Shown: positions 1-11,691, counted from the first letter of the stretch. The stretch: 64,000 bases of DNA from Malurus cyaneus samueli (GCA_009741485.1 CM019216.1:56417804-56481803), one strand, 5' to 3'. The notes: generated by a model from the sequence alone, not told the origin. Numbers and translations: made by a program.

Positions 1-1588
1 CCATGCCCATGCCCGCCGCTGCCTGCTGGCTTCCCGGGGCGGCCGCCGCTGCCTGGGGCTGGGGCTGCGGCGGGCGCTGGGGCTGCTGTAGTCGGGTAGC
101 TGCTGCCGTAGCTCCGCATCATGGGGCTGGGGACGTGAGCAGCTGGTTCAAGTAGGGGTGGCCCCGGCGGGTGCTGGTTCTGCCCGGAGAACCGCGCAAA
201 GCCGCCCGCCGCCGCACCGGCACCAGCCTTGCCGAGGCCGGCTCCGCCGCCGGGGCCCATCATCATGCCGCCGCCGGGCTGCCGTGGGGAGCTCAGCACC
301 CCGTAGCCCGCCGCGGAGCTCCCGTAGCCGCGCCGCCGCCGCCGCCCCAGCGGCCGCCGCCGCCGCCGCCACGGCTCCCGCGCCCCGGCCGCCCGCCCGC
401 GCCGCCGCGCCGGGGCCGCGGCCGTAGCCGGGTAGTGTTGTACTGGCTGTTGGGGTACCCTTCGTGGGAGTTTGCAGGGGGTCCATGCTGTTGGGGCCGC
501 CGTGGGGTGATTATCCCCATCCCGGGGCTTTGTTCCGCCTGTGATCAGCAAGGGCCCGGCGCGTCGCCGTAGCGCTGCTGCAGGGCGGGGCAGGGTTCCA
601 TAATACTATGAACTCCGAGCACCACGCGGAGGGCCGCCGCCGCCTCCCCCGCTCCCGCCGCCGCCGCCGAGGCCGCGCCGCCGCCCCAGCCTCGGGGCGG
701 CTGCTGGGGCTGCTGCTGTCCGCCCAGGGGTCCCAAGCCGGGGTGGTCGTAGCGGCCGCCGATGGGCTCGCCCATCTTGCCGGGCATCTCCTCCTCGTCG
801 GTGCCTTTATTCAGCATTTGCTGCGGCTGCTGGGGGGGCTCGGCCTGAGCGCCCAAAACACTGTCTTTTCCTCCATGTTGCTGCTGCTCCATGTCTGCAC
901 TGGGCTGAGCAGCGCCGCCACCGCCACCGCCGTTGTTGTTGCTGCCGCTGCGCCGCCGCCGCCGAGGCTGCTGTTGTTATTCTGCACGGGATGGTGCTGA
1001 GGCGGCGGCTGCTGCGGCGGCGGCGGCGGGAAATTGATGCTGCTGTAGTGCATGGTGGTGGTGGTGCGGGTGGTGGCATGGTGGTGGTGGGCATGGTGAT
1101 GCGGGTGGTGGGCATGGTGGTGGTGGGGCGGCGCGGCGGGGTGATCGCCTCCGACGCTCTTCAGCTTGTGGTTGGGGAGCAGCCCCGTCTCCATAGCCGA
1201 GCCCGGGTTGGAGGAGGAGGAGGAGGAGGAGGAAGAAGACGAAGAAGATGAAGATAACGCCGAGGAGCTTCCACCTTCTTTCAGAGCCGGCTCCGAGGAG
1301 GAGCCGCCACCGCCGCCGCTGGCGTTGTTGTTGTTACCGGCGGCAGCGGCGGGAGCCGCGTTATTGGCCATGTTCGGCGGCTCGCTGCGGTGGTGGTGGT
1401 GGAGATGGTGATCTAAATTATTCACGCTGCGCCGCCGGCCGGACTCCCCTCGCCGACCCCCAGCGCGGGGCCCGGCCCGGAGCCCCGGCCCCCCCCGGGC
1501 CTCGCTCTGGGCCCAGGCCGCCCGGCAGGCTCGGGGCTTCCCTTGTGTTGTTCGCACCCGCCGGAGCCGCTGCGACTTGCGCGGCCAT
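1..1588 (-). CDS. ARID1B: ARID1B coding exon 1 (partial, frame-broken as written)
   Basis: ARID1B is the ARID-family DNA-binding subunit of the nuclear BAF (SWI/SNF) chromatin-remodelling complex; its N-terminus is long and of low complexity. Read on the minus strand, conserved blocks appear in the right order: [12 protein letters not shown] (from 1371), KEGGSSSAL plus a 15-serine run (1210-1254), [12 protein letters not shown], a histidine-rich tract (about 1078-1125), [20 protein letters not shown] (from 892), [19 protein letters not shown] (597-605), SPGMG (515-529), MDPLQ (472-486), [18 protein letters not shown], an Ala/Gly tract, [22 protein letters not shown] (MMM at 258-266, given here as 22 recognisable positions split by frame-true Gly), LNQLL (an LXXLL-type motif, about 136-150) and MMRSYG (about 108-122). 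The blocks fall in different frames, so no single frame spans the exon. The ARID and C-terminal BAF250 domains lie in later exons outside the window. The exon continues left of base 1, so its donor is not seen. It is antisense to exon 2 at 31282. Identity is sure; the start and exact frame joins are not. Confidence 0.93.
1078..1125 (-). repeat. ARID1B: Histidine-rich tract in ARID1B exon 1
   Basis: CAC/CAT codons give [17 protein letters not shown] in the frame of the 1371 ATG. In the shifted frame just downstream the sequence carries on as more histidines followed by ALQQ (1040-1051), matching the His-then-ALQQ order of the family. The tract therefore extends through about 1052 once a one-base loss near 1078 is allowed for. 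Confidence 0.8.
1210..1254 (-). repeat. ARID1B: Poly-serine codon tract in ARID1B exon 1
   Basis: Fifteen consecutive serine codons on the minus strand: eight pure TCC then a mixture of TCT, TCG and TCA. The pure TCC part is the section prone to length change; the mixed part shows that the serine run itself is old and kept at protein level. A serine/alanine tract sits at the same place in human ARID1B. Confidence 0.85.
1372..1588 (-). other. ARID1B: N-terminal extension of ARID1B with candidate start codon at 1588
   Basis: Upstream of the MANNAAP methionine (1371) the same frame stays open and reads [15 protein letters not shown] just before it, so 1371 need not be the start. Further up, an ATG at 1588-1586 begins [14 protein letters not shown] and has A at -3 and G at +4, a strong context. 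A second ATG lies two codons upstream in the same frame (1594-1592). The 1588 and 1371 frames differ: the distance is 217 bases, so a net one-base gain or two-base loss must lie between them, perhaps in the run of C at about 1489-1497. From memory, the long human ARID1B isoform has about 80 residues ahead of its MAHNAG methionine, starting with an Ala-rich MAAR-type sequence and ending in a His-containing stretch; this agrees with the layout here. The start at 1371 also has a good context (A at -3, G at +4) and is the conservative choice. Confidence 0.55.
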
Positions 1589-2620
1589 GATCATCGCAAC
1601 ATTGCGAGTCCGGAGAAATTGGTGCTGATAATAGTAACTACCAAAAAAAAAAAATTTAAAACCGCCAAAACTGAAGAACTAAACAAAACAAAAAGAAAAT
1701 CGACTTCCACCCTCAAAAAAGGGGGTCGAGCAGAGGGACGGGGGGAAGGAGAGGAGAGGGGCAGAAGGAGAAGCGGCCGGGGCAGGGACTTGACTGAGCT
1801 CAGAGTATCCCCTGCGGACCGCTCCGCACGCACCGAGTTACAGCGATTTCCCTCCCCGAGTCCGTGGTTGAGGTTAGAAATGGTAAGAACGCCTTACGGT
1901 CCGTGCCCGTTCCCGCTGTGTGATTTCATGTTGAAAGTTTTTTTGTTCAGGTTTAAATGAAACTTTTTTTTTTTTTTCTCCTCCTTTCCTCCCTAACCCG
2001 GATATGGGTAAACACACCGTCTGCCGGAGCCGCGGCCCAGCATGCATGAGCAAGCGAGCGAGCCAGCGCCGGCAGCCATCGCCCCCTCCGCCCCGATCGC
2101 TCCCGCGCACCCGCAAAACGCGGACTGGACTCGGCGCTGGACTTGCCGGGCTCCCGTCCCCTCTCTGCGCTCCCGGCTGCGCGGCGGGATGAGGGGGCGC
2201 GGCCCGCGGGTCCCCCCGCTGCAGCGGGGTCCGCCCGTACGCGCGGGGGTGCGGCCCGCGCGGAGCACGACCCGCGGGATGCTCCGAGCGAGGGGTCGAG
2301 ACGGGCCCCGCGGCGCCGGGCCGCCGAACGCCGCTGGGGCGGGGCGGGGCGGGGACTGTCCCCGGTGCGCGGGGCCGGGTGCGCCGGCGGCGCTGCCCCG
2401 CGCGGGCCGATTCGGCGGGAGGGAGGCGAGAGCCGCCATGCGCTCCAGCTGTGCCGGAGCAGATGGATCGGTCAAACTTTCGGGGCCGCACGCTGTCCCC
2501 CCAGCCCCGTGTGCCGTGCTCAGCAGCCGCCTCGTGTTCCGAGGGCAGGGACACGTTTTGTCGTGTGACGGAGAATTGACTTGTTTTGGATTTTTTCCCC
2601 CAGCCACTCGCCCCCTGAAT
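1589..2620 (-). promoter_or_regulatory. CpG-island promoter and 5' UTR region of ARID1B
   Basis: The dense CpG content of exon 1 continues to about 2500-2620 and then falls sharply to AT-rich DNA. The part from 2040 to 2460 is the densest. Between 1640 and 1720 and again near 1960-1980 it is interrupted by A- and T-runs. A CpG island covering the first exon and upstream DNA is the expected promoter type for a housekeeping chromatin gene. No TATA box is obvious and the start site cannot be fixed by eye. Reading frames of 60-226 codons on both strands here are GC-driven chance frames. The island could also fire divergently on the plus strand. Confidence 0.7.
1591..1602 (-). promoter_or_regulatory. 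Three-codon uORF overlapping the candidate ARID1B start
   Basis: On the minus strand, ATG TTG CGA TGA runs from 1602 to 1591. Its stop overlaps the ATG at 1594-1592 (ATGA overlap), which is in frame with the stronger ATG at 1588. A minimal uORF ending on the main start could tune initiation by termination and reinitiation. The layout is seen directly; the effect is inference and depends on where transcription starts. Confidence 0.4.
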
Positions 2621-5600
2621 ACTTATCTATATTTACTTACTTATTTTAGGTGTTTAATTCCGCGCTAATTAGAGGTGGTAGGGAAAGACGTTGTAGTAAC
2701 AGTGCTTTTGGACGAGAGTTCGGATTTTCGGTTCGCGCTCGTGCCTTCTTATAAAAAAACCCTAGCAAACGCAAACATTTTGTAATGTTGCAGCTTACGG
2801 ATATTGTGCAAGGGATTGGATTTTTATTAAAAAATAATCTAAATACTATTTCATTGCATTTGTATTAGCTCGAGTCTTAACCTGTGCGTGCTTCTTAAAA
2901 ATACCGTATATGCGTGTGGGCTGCTGTAGGTGAGACAATGCCGTGTATTGTACAAAGAAGGGAAGAAGGAACCTCTCTGCCAGAGGTAGTGTTTGTTTGA
3001 GCTCTGCAACTAATCCAGATATTCGGGAGAAAACATGCTTTTGAGTTGAATTGTGGTTAGAATATTTCAAGAAGCATCGGGAGTTGTTGATCTCATTATT
3101 TTTCCACACAAGTGTGAGATTAGGCTTGAATTCTCAGTAGGAAAGTGAATTGTGTTAAATGGAGTAGTGCATTAGAATTTTATGGGTTTCTTTTCCCTTC
3201 AACAAGATCTTTCTATTAAGAACTGTTAAATCTTTTAACAGCTTTTAACAGCAAGGTCTGACAGGAACAAATGCAGGTGTATACTTTCGGGGTCCTTCAA
3301 CGGCTGGGTGTCTCCGTAAAGTAATGAAGAAATTCTGGAGAAATCACTGCTTAATATTGCAAATAATGTTTTAATAATGAAAAATAATAATAGAAACCCT
3401 ATTAGATGAGCTTACTGTGTGTGTGTATGTCTACTTCTAACAATACACTCCTGTAATGTTTTTAGCTTTTATTCCATTTCCTTCGTATCTCTTCCAGAGA
3501 AGTAAGATATTTTTTTTGTGTGTGTGTATGTTAATTTTTACCTTTTTTAAATTTGCAATAGGAAAAGGGTCACTGGAAGCCATAATGTAATGAGGCCTCC
3601 TATGCATAACCTTTCATAATTACTCTAAAAATATTTGCATTATCTCCTTTTTAACACAGGTAATTCAGAATTTATGGCTTTAAAAGCTAGGACAACGTTG
3701 TCAAACATCATGCATGCTAGTTCAGGGTGATGTTTCTTTGTGGCAGAAATTGTTTAAAGTATTTTATTTTTATTGGAGGAGTGAGAGTAAATTCAATGAT
3801 GTCCTCAGTATGACCCTTGGAAATACTTCCATATATTTATGGGTTTATATCCTGTCTTACAGATTTATTTTTTTCTTTTTTTTTCTTCTTGTTTTTTTCA
3901 CCGTAAGGATTGACATGCAGCTCAGAAAGAATAGCCTGGCCAGAGCACAATTTCTTCGATTATTTTAAAAGCTAATTTTATTATTTCCTCATAATAACTG
4001 TCATAAAAGCAAGAGATCATTGTTTCTTGTATTATGATTTTTCTAGCTAACCAATAAGTGACTGAGAGAAAAAAAAATTCTTCATTTTTAAATTAATATT
4101 TTTTAGTGTATAAAATGGGTTGTGTCAAGAAATAGTTACCATTAGCTTGCAGTACACAATTGGTTTTGTACATTGCTGTTTTTTTTTAATTCCCACATGT
4201 CAATTTCCATGTATGTTGTATCATTAAATAGAAAAATTGATTGCCTTTTGAAAGAGAAGATGGGAATATGTAGTCCAGCATCTGAACAGAAGGCTTCTCT
4301 ATATTTTTTTAAAATAATCATCTGCATGTGTACTTACGTATACACTTTCTATACGTGTATACACACATAAGAATATGCTCACTTGTCATGTGTCTTTGCA
4401 AAGCAGATGTTGATTGGCCCCTAAGCCTATAAGGAACTATTGTCCTGTGAACGGAGAAAAAGGATTGACAGTAGGCTACAACATCTGAGATGCTTGTTCA
4501 GGAAATTCTTGCCTCAGCATGTGTAATTTTTGTAATATGCAGAACTGTGGCATCCTGCTCTGTACTGAGTTCTGTATTTGTCCAGTCTGTTAAATTATTT
4601 AAGAAAATTCTGCTTCCATTTAATTTAATCACCTTACCCAATTGTGATGGAAGCTTGCAAAAGAGGCCTGCTGTTTCTGAAGAAATTCATGTTTTCAAAG
4701 CAGATAGTTGTTGCTCACACGGATACATTGATTCGGTAGTGACGAAGATGCTGGTACAGTACCTTGTCATTCAGGTCTTTTGATTATTGATGAATCCTTG
4801 ACAGTGTACAGATATTTAGAGTCCTGAGGCTCCTTTTATTCTTCATATCTGATTTGCACTGCAGTAGTTTAACACATTAGCTGGCCTCTCAGTATGTGCT
4901 TTATATATGTCTTCCTCCTTTGTTCACGTGTGTAGGATTTACATGCACTTAAACAGAAGGAGAGAACCCTGGGTCTTTTCAGAAGTACCTGTATAGCATG
5001 ACGTATAGAGCAAGTTTTAGAAAAAAATATGTCGAGCTGCTCTGAGTTTGTGTATGTATTATTTGTTTTGCAGTGGAGAAACTCTGAATATTCTTGATTC
5101 TGCAGTTCTTTTTAGGCCAGATAGATTGCCTGTATTGGGAGTTCTGGCTAAGCCAAGGCTGCAGAATCATGTCCTGTGCCTGAAGGCCATTAAACAGCTG
5201 TTAGTGTGGTGAATAGATTCTTGATGTCTCAATGGGAGAATAAAATATATTTTTCCCTGTGCATTTTCAAATAAACAGTTTAGTATTCACATAGCTTCTA
5301 TTTAGAAGTAGCAAATAGCAATATTCACAGTTAGTAGCATCTATATATATATTACGACCATATATTTGACACTTTGTGGTTTGGTTTTCAGTTATTGGTT
5401 TCTGTAGTAGCGCTTGTGCCTACACATGGAACAGCAGAACCTTGTGTACGAGATACAATAAAGAAAGAGAGATGCAATGCAAACCTGCCTCCTCTATTAC
5501 CGCTTCCACAATGTAAGGATTCTTCAACTAAGCAGTTGATTACTCTCTTTTTGGCACTCTGATCCAGGAGGATGAAAACTAAGGCATTTAATCCATTGCT

Positions 5601-8600
5601 AAATTTTCTAATTTCATATGTAAAATAGCATTTTTGAAATTACTAAGCATGGTCTGTTAGGTGATGCTGATTCATTCTGAAATTGTATCTTAGTTAAAAC
5701 TAGGTGAAATTCATGCAGTGAAAACAAGTTTGATTAACTACTAATAGATGTTACTTCTGTGTCTTAAATATTTTGTTACAGGTATTTTGACATTATCATT
5801 GTTAATGTGAGAATGGCAGTAGTTTGCTTACTCTTATGTCCCTAAGATTGTACCTGCACCCTAACTAGTTATATCTTCCAGTACTTCAAAATGTGCCATT
5901 TATCAGGAGGCTTTGAAGATTCTCTGTGGATATGTAAAGCAGTGTTGCCACACTCACTGTGCATGCATGCTCAAGGCTGCAGAATTTCAGTAGCATGTGT
6001 TTGTGGTAGGCTAACTTGCTAGAATATATTTTAGAATTGTGATTATTAAGGTACTTGGGAAAAAACCTTTTTCTTTCAATTTTGGGGCTATTTACGTAGT
6101 GTTAAATATATGGTTTGGTACGATTGAATGAGGACTTTAATTAAACTTAAATTAAAAGTATACCTTAGTGGTTTTCAAATTTGTTTTGGAAACTAGTTAG
6201 AGAAAAGTGCTGCTAAGCAGTGTTGTTTTTGTATTGCTTGGTGCTGAGACAAGTGTAATGCACAAAAATCTCATGAAGCCAATAGTATTAGAATAGATTT
6301 TATTTTAAGGAACTCTTACCTGTTAATAAATTTAAAATTATTTTTTTGGTAGACCGGAAGGGTTTCTGTACATCCGATGTATGCTTTGCCATTCAGATCA
6401 TAATGTTACATTTTTACTTTTTCTGTTCCCCAGTTATACCTGTTCATGCTCAGTATCACAGGTAAATGCTGATGTGCTGGCAGAGTGCTGCAGTGTTTGC
6501 GTTGCAGGTGGGCCAGAGGATTTCCATTGTACTTCCAGTTCTGAGAGTGTGGCATCCATCGATCCACCAGGAACATGTCAACTCAAAAAGTCCAAACCCA
6601 TCCAGGGTGACGTTCCAGTGCAGTCAAGGAATCCTCAGGAATGAATGTATTTCAAGGATACCTATGTGAATCTCTGAGGAGTGGGGGGACAGTAGGTGGC
6701 TAATTTGTACACGATTGATTTTAACTGCCTTCATCTTCTCAGTAACAATATTCCAAGTACATTTATCTTTACACTATTTTTCTAGAGTGCCTTTGACTGG
6801 AATAAAAAATATTGTTGTAAAAGCTGGGGAAACTTAGGCACATAACACCACTTTGCTTCAGATTGGCAGACCTGAGGACAGAGTTCTTTTGGAAATAGCC
6901 AGGGTCCTGGTGCCATAAACTCTAGCTTTCGAATAAATCCAGTCTTATTGTGAACACATTCTGTTGAGGCTGACTGTAAGCTTTACTGGTGTCTATTCAG
7001 CAAATGAGAAGACAAAAAAGCGAAATGTGGGATTTGTCTGCTGTATCAGTACAGTCACCTTAAACTAAAAATTTCAGTATTCCTTGTACTGTTTTATCAT
7101 TAGTTATGCAGTGTCATCTATATAAAGGCACTAGATTTCTCATAGAAATTAAACTCTGAGAAAAATTGAGTTGATAAGTGCCCAGGAGTTTAGCTAGTGT
7201 CCTGGAACTTGCCTTTTGATGAGTATTTTGCACCAGTGTGTGCTGGGGTGGGGTGCGTGCGGGGGTGCACGCACAGACTTCCTTACCACCAAGTCCGGTT
7301 GTTTTATCTGGCAGATACATTGTCTTCAGTTATGTAGTGAACAGATTTGATGCAGAAATCATAATTGTTGTGTCTTGTTTGAAGATTGCTTTTCATATGG
7401 GAATTGTTCTGACTGCAAATGTGAAATACCTTTTAGCAAACTTTGTATATTCCCAGTGTGGGATGCTTATGTTATCTGAAGGTGCCTGCAGTTGTTTTGG
7501 AAATTGTGAAACCTAAGATCATTGTCCTGATGCTTTTATTAAAATGTTTTATTTATGTTTGTTAAAATATGAAGTCTCTGAAAAAGTTTTTGGCAGGCAT
7601 GATTTGAAAGGGTGTAGATATATTGTGCTTTTATATTTCACGCATAGTGAAACGTTAGTTTTCTTATAAACTTAACAAGTTTATGAAGCAGCTAAATTTT
7701 TGAATGTGTAGTGGCCAGCGTGTGGATATAAAAGAGTTTGATAGTTCTGCAGCATGTATAAGGAATTCATTTCAGTACAGACCTATCAGTGTGTGATCTA
7801 CTTTCATAGTACTTTATGCATTTGAGTCATTGTGGGTTAGTAACTACATCAGAAGGACTAAGCAAGTGTAGAAGTGTGTAATCTGTTTACTTTATTTTCT
7901 CCAATTTTAAGAACTGTTAGCTAATCCTTTGCACCTGAATATTCAAAATTGCCTAAATGATGTTCTGCCTTTAAGAATTCACTGCTGTGCTGTCTTACCC
8001 CGGCATTGTCAGTTTCTCAGATTTGAAAAGATATTGAATTTAGGTTTGTGATGTGGTAATTGTTTATGAAGACATCCATCTGAGTGATAGGCCCTCTGAC
8101 ACTTCCATGTGTAAGGCTGTGTCACTGATCTCCCTTGCCACCCACAGTCAGTCTCTGACCATTGGAGGGTGGGAAAGGAATATTCTCCTAATCTTTTTTT
8201 AGCTTATTTTTTTTTTTTTGTTCTATATATTTATTTTAGGTATCTACTTATTCAAAAAGTAAATCTTAGGCAGCAGGGCTTTCTCTTGGATGTGATTCTG
8301 CCAAGTTACTAAATCAATTTATTTGCCCTTTAAATACTATGTGGCTAGGTTTCACTGTGAAGTTCTGTTGTTGTAGCTACATAGTTAGATTCAGGGAATT
8401 AATTGCATCTTTGCCTAATAGCTGTTGTGGCAAACCCCTTTGCATTTAGCTTACCATTGGTGTGGTAGTGTATTTTCACTGCCAAAATAGCAGACTTTGT
8501 AAGCAGTCTCTCCTGAGGGGTTTGCAGGTATGGCTATTGAGGTATCTTGCTGAGTTTATCAGAAGATAGATAGTTCCACAACAGGTTTTGGTCACGTTTT

Positions 8601-9784
8601 GAAAGGGCAAAAAGATCTATGCTGCATGGCAAAAGAGAGGGCTGTCTTGGCTGCAGCCGTCCATGGTACAGCTGTCTTTCGCAGAAGGACCTGAAATTGG
8701 AGTATGGTTGTTCTTTGTTCGAGTAAAGAAAGGGAATCAGTTCAGAAAATCCCAAAAGAAGGGATCCTGTTTTAAAACATAATTGTAGTCATGTGTGCTG
8801 TGCCCAGTGTGGACATGGCTTAATTCACAGATTGATTGAAGTGGAATAGTGCCTTCTTTACACAAGCAGTGAATTCAGCCATGGTAAGTAAATTGTGTGA
8901 CTTCAGGAAAATGGTATTAGTAGAGGATTGGTACAGGAATTCTTGATGTGTGGCAGTTGGCTGCACGAGCTAAAGGTAGCAGGTTTCACTGACTGATACC
9001 TCAATTTCCCTATGTTAAAATTAGGATAATATTTACATTGTTTAATAATTTGAGTTTGATGTGCAGTTTTAATTACAGCACAATGCAAAATAAGTAGGCA
9101 GCCTAAATACTTGTTACTTATGAAGGTATCCAGTCTGCACTGTGCCTTCCTCTGTTTGTTAGGGTGGGATCTGAGACGTGTTCCCAGCATTGATCATGTT
9201 ATTTGGTTAGCTTGTCAGACTTACTTGTTTGTAAGCAAGATACTGAAACATCAGCTCTAAAAATTTCTTTTGAAAGCACAAGGACAGGATTTGTAGTTCT
9301 TAAATTTTATTCTTTTAAAGTTAAAAATAAAGATAAGGAGGTTTGTTTTGACAGCATCAAAGGAATATGCTGGTTTGTTTGCAGCCTTTGATTTGGATGG
9401 AATGTATGGAGTTCTGTATTTTTTTTTTGTGTGTAGCAATTTATGTTGTGAATATTTTGGATTTTCTGTTTATATGAAATGGTAGTATTGATGTCTTACT
9501 TTCAGGCATGATTTATGGAAAATAATTGTGCTTTTGTGATTTTTTTTTTCAATTCAGTGTTTCTTAGTTGGTTGAAATTCCCAAGTCAAGAAAAGTGAGC
9601 ATATTCTTTAGAGCTGTTGCTGTTTTAAGATGTTTATAGTTATTATTAGTTACTAATATCTAAGCTGTTTAAAGACATAATTCTGGAAAATAAAGGTAGG
9701 TACATTTGAGGCTGTTTTAGCTGCTTACCAGCAGTTGCAAAATTTTGCTTGGCCGTTTTACTTGTATTTGAAAGTCCTTCCTTC
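2621..9784. other. Non-coding AT-rich flank or intron, no gene seen
   Basis: No conserved protein, RNA gene or recent transposon is visible. If exon 1 is read as it stands (minus strand), this is 5' flanking DNA; if the junction with the exon 2 contig lies in this stretch, part of it is ARID1B intron 1. Short TG runs occur at about 3417-3426 and 3517-3528. The longest open frames (60-97 codons) are chance frames. Confidence 0.6.
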
Positions 9785-10230
9785 CTATAGACAGAAAGGT
9801 CGTATTCTGTGAGGGAGGTACCTTGTTGGTGCTCGGCATTCAGTGGCCGTGGGCCGTGCCGGGGCTATGTCGGTGCCATTGGCTGTTTTCCTGTGCCTGA
9901 GGCATTTCCCTGGCGGGACGGGGACGGGAACGCGGGGGAGGGAGGGAGGCAGAGGGGCCGGCGGGGTTCCGGGGCCGGTGACAGCGTCTGTGCAAGTTGC
10001 ACACACACGAAGAGAACTAGTTCGCTTGTGTGGCGTCACATGATCAAAATATTTTCCCCTTTGCCGCTGCCAGAAGCTATCTATTGCTTTTCAACAAGCT
10101 CGCCGCTCGGGCAGCGGGCCAGGCGCTCCTCCCGGCCGGCGGGATGCCCCGGCGCTCACCGGTGGGACCGGCAGGTGTGGGCAGTGTGTTTGTGTCCAGC
10201 AATGGCCCTTGGCGCCGCGTACCTTAGCTG
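9785..10230. promoter_or_regulatory. Second, isolated CpG island
   Basis: A sharply bounded GC-rich block in AT-rich surroundings, with roughly 25-30 CpG sites in about 430 bases by eye. It includes a GGCGTCACATGATC stretch (CRE half-site plus TCACATGA E-box) at about 10032-10045. It could be an alternative promoter, the start of a non-coding RNA, or an intronic enhancer. Open frames across it (up to 163 codons) show no recognisable protein and look like products of the base composition. Confidence 0.5.
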
Positions 10231-11619
10231 CTTTTGGAAAAAGGTTTTCTGTGCCTTCGTATCTAAGAAACAACACTGTGGAGTATTTCTAGCCTTTTAA
10301 GTGACACTTACTTTACATTTAAAATTTTTGTCAGTAAAGAGATACTGCATTTGTTTGTCTTGTTTGTTACATTTTGGCTTACAATATATTTTGTAAAAAT
10401 TTTAAATCCCGAAGTTAACACATATCCCTTTTGATAGCCCCCCCGCTTCCAGTCTGGCACAGAGCTGATTTTCCTACTAACAAACTGTAGGAGCTACTAA
10501 TTCAGCAACATTTCTGAGATTTTTAACTTTCTGCAGAATGCTCTTTTTGTTGTTGAACATGTGGTATGCAAATACGGGGTGGAGGTGGGGGGGGAAATTG
10601 TGCTATGAAGTATTTTGTTGTGGGTTTTTTTTAAGTATTAAAAACACATTTTGCTTTTCCAATAAACCCCATAACCAGACCTTTTAATGTTTTGATATAA
10701 ATAGCAATTACACTAACTGAGATCCAACCACAACTAAAAAAAAACTGTTTAAAATTATTCAGAAGAAGAGTTCCCAGCTTAATTGAGCTCTTCCTGATTG
10801 GGCAGCAGCATCTGAGACAAAGTGTCTCTCATTTTAGAGCAGTGTTCTTGAAGTGCTCAAGGTGTTGGTGTAGTGGCCAACATTTAAAGATAAAGATTTT
10901 TCCAAGAGTTAGGTAGGAATCTAACGGCTACTTCAGCCTAAGCTGTCTAGAGCTTTGTGTGAGATTGCTGATGGCAATCGGAATGTTTTCTGGATTAATC
11001 AAAATCCGTGAAAAGTTCTAGATTTAGGTACATGGACTGGTTGTTTCATACATTGGGACATTTAGGGATTTGGTCGTTCACGAGAAACTTGCTTAATTCA
11101 GCTCTTTGAACGAGCAGTGGAGAGAGACTGTCCCAGGAAGGCTTTGCATAGCCGCACATTCCTCCTTTCAGTCCTTCAGCTCATTTCAATAATAATAGTA
11201 ACAATAACAATGCACTTTCTTATTATGAGGAAGGTTGAGGAGGGCCTGAGTGAGCTGTTACTTTGCAGGAGTGTGGTTGTCTGAATGGTGGATGCAATCT
11301 TCTGCTTTTTCTGCAGATATGAATGTTATGTGTCAGCTCTGTTGTGTGATGTGGTTGCTCAATGCTCTTCCTCTATGTTTTTTTCAGTGAGTGAGAGATT
11401 TATTTATGGGTTATTTGCATCTGTTTGATTTTCTTTAAGAAGTCATAATACTTTGTTTTATCCAAATGTCATAATCATTTCTTGCTCCTTTATCTTGTGG
11501 TACTTCTTTTTCCTTCTTTAAATGTTATCCTCAAATTCCTGTCTTTCTCACTTCCCAAATCATTGGTGTGATGGAAGAGTCATACTTACTGTCTTCTGAC
11601 ATTTTAACAGTTTGCAAGA

Positions 11620-11643
11620 GTGGTTAGTGTGACCACTAACCAC
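11620..11643. repeat. Perfect 10-bp inverted repeat (hairpin), followed by short direct repeats
   Basis: GTGGTTAGTG, a 4-base spacer TGAC, then CACTAACCAC: ten perfect pairs. Just downstream CCACTGAGAG occurs twice (11639-11648 with a one-base offset, and 11655-11664), and an imperfect 24-base tandem copy sits at 11692-11715 and 11716-11739. The whole 120 bases is unusually repetitive for this window. Confidence 0.7.
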
Positions 11644-11691
11644 TGAGAGGTATAGCCACTGAGAGTGGCTTTTGAGTGATCCTGGTACCCA

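Noticed and set aside
1..1371. Exon 1 as a processed or decayed ARID1B pseudogene
   Set aside because: Residues are conserved in each frame segment, the breaks are mostly homopolymer losses and the CpG island is intact, so read error is more likely. Kept open only as an alternative explanation of the inverted orientation.
148..1411. Plus-strand frames of 80-130 codons in the exon 1 region
   Set aside because: They are Arg/Pro/Ala-rich shadows of GC-rich minus-strand coding DNA and show no protein family.
1874..2668. Frames of 140-226 codons on both strands upstream of exon 1
   Set aside because: Stop-poor because of the CpG island's base composition; low-complexity Arg/Pro/Gly translations on both strands with no recognisable domain.
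9809..10300. 163-codon plus-strand frame over the second CpG island
   Set aside because: No recognisable domain or splice context; overlapping frames on both strands are equally open, as expected from GC content.
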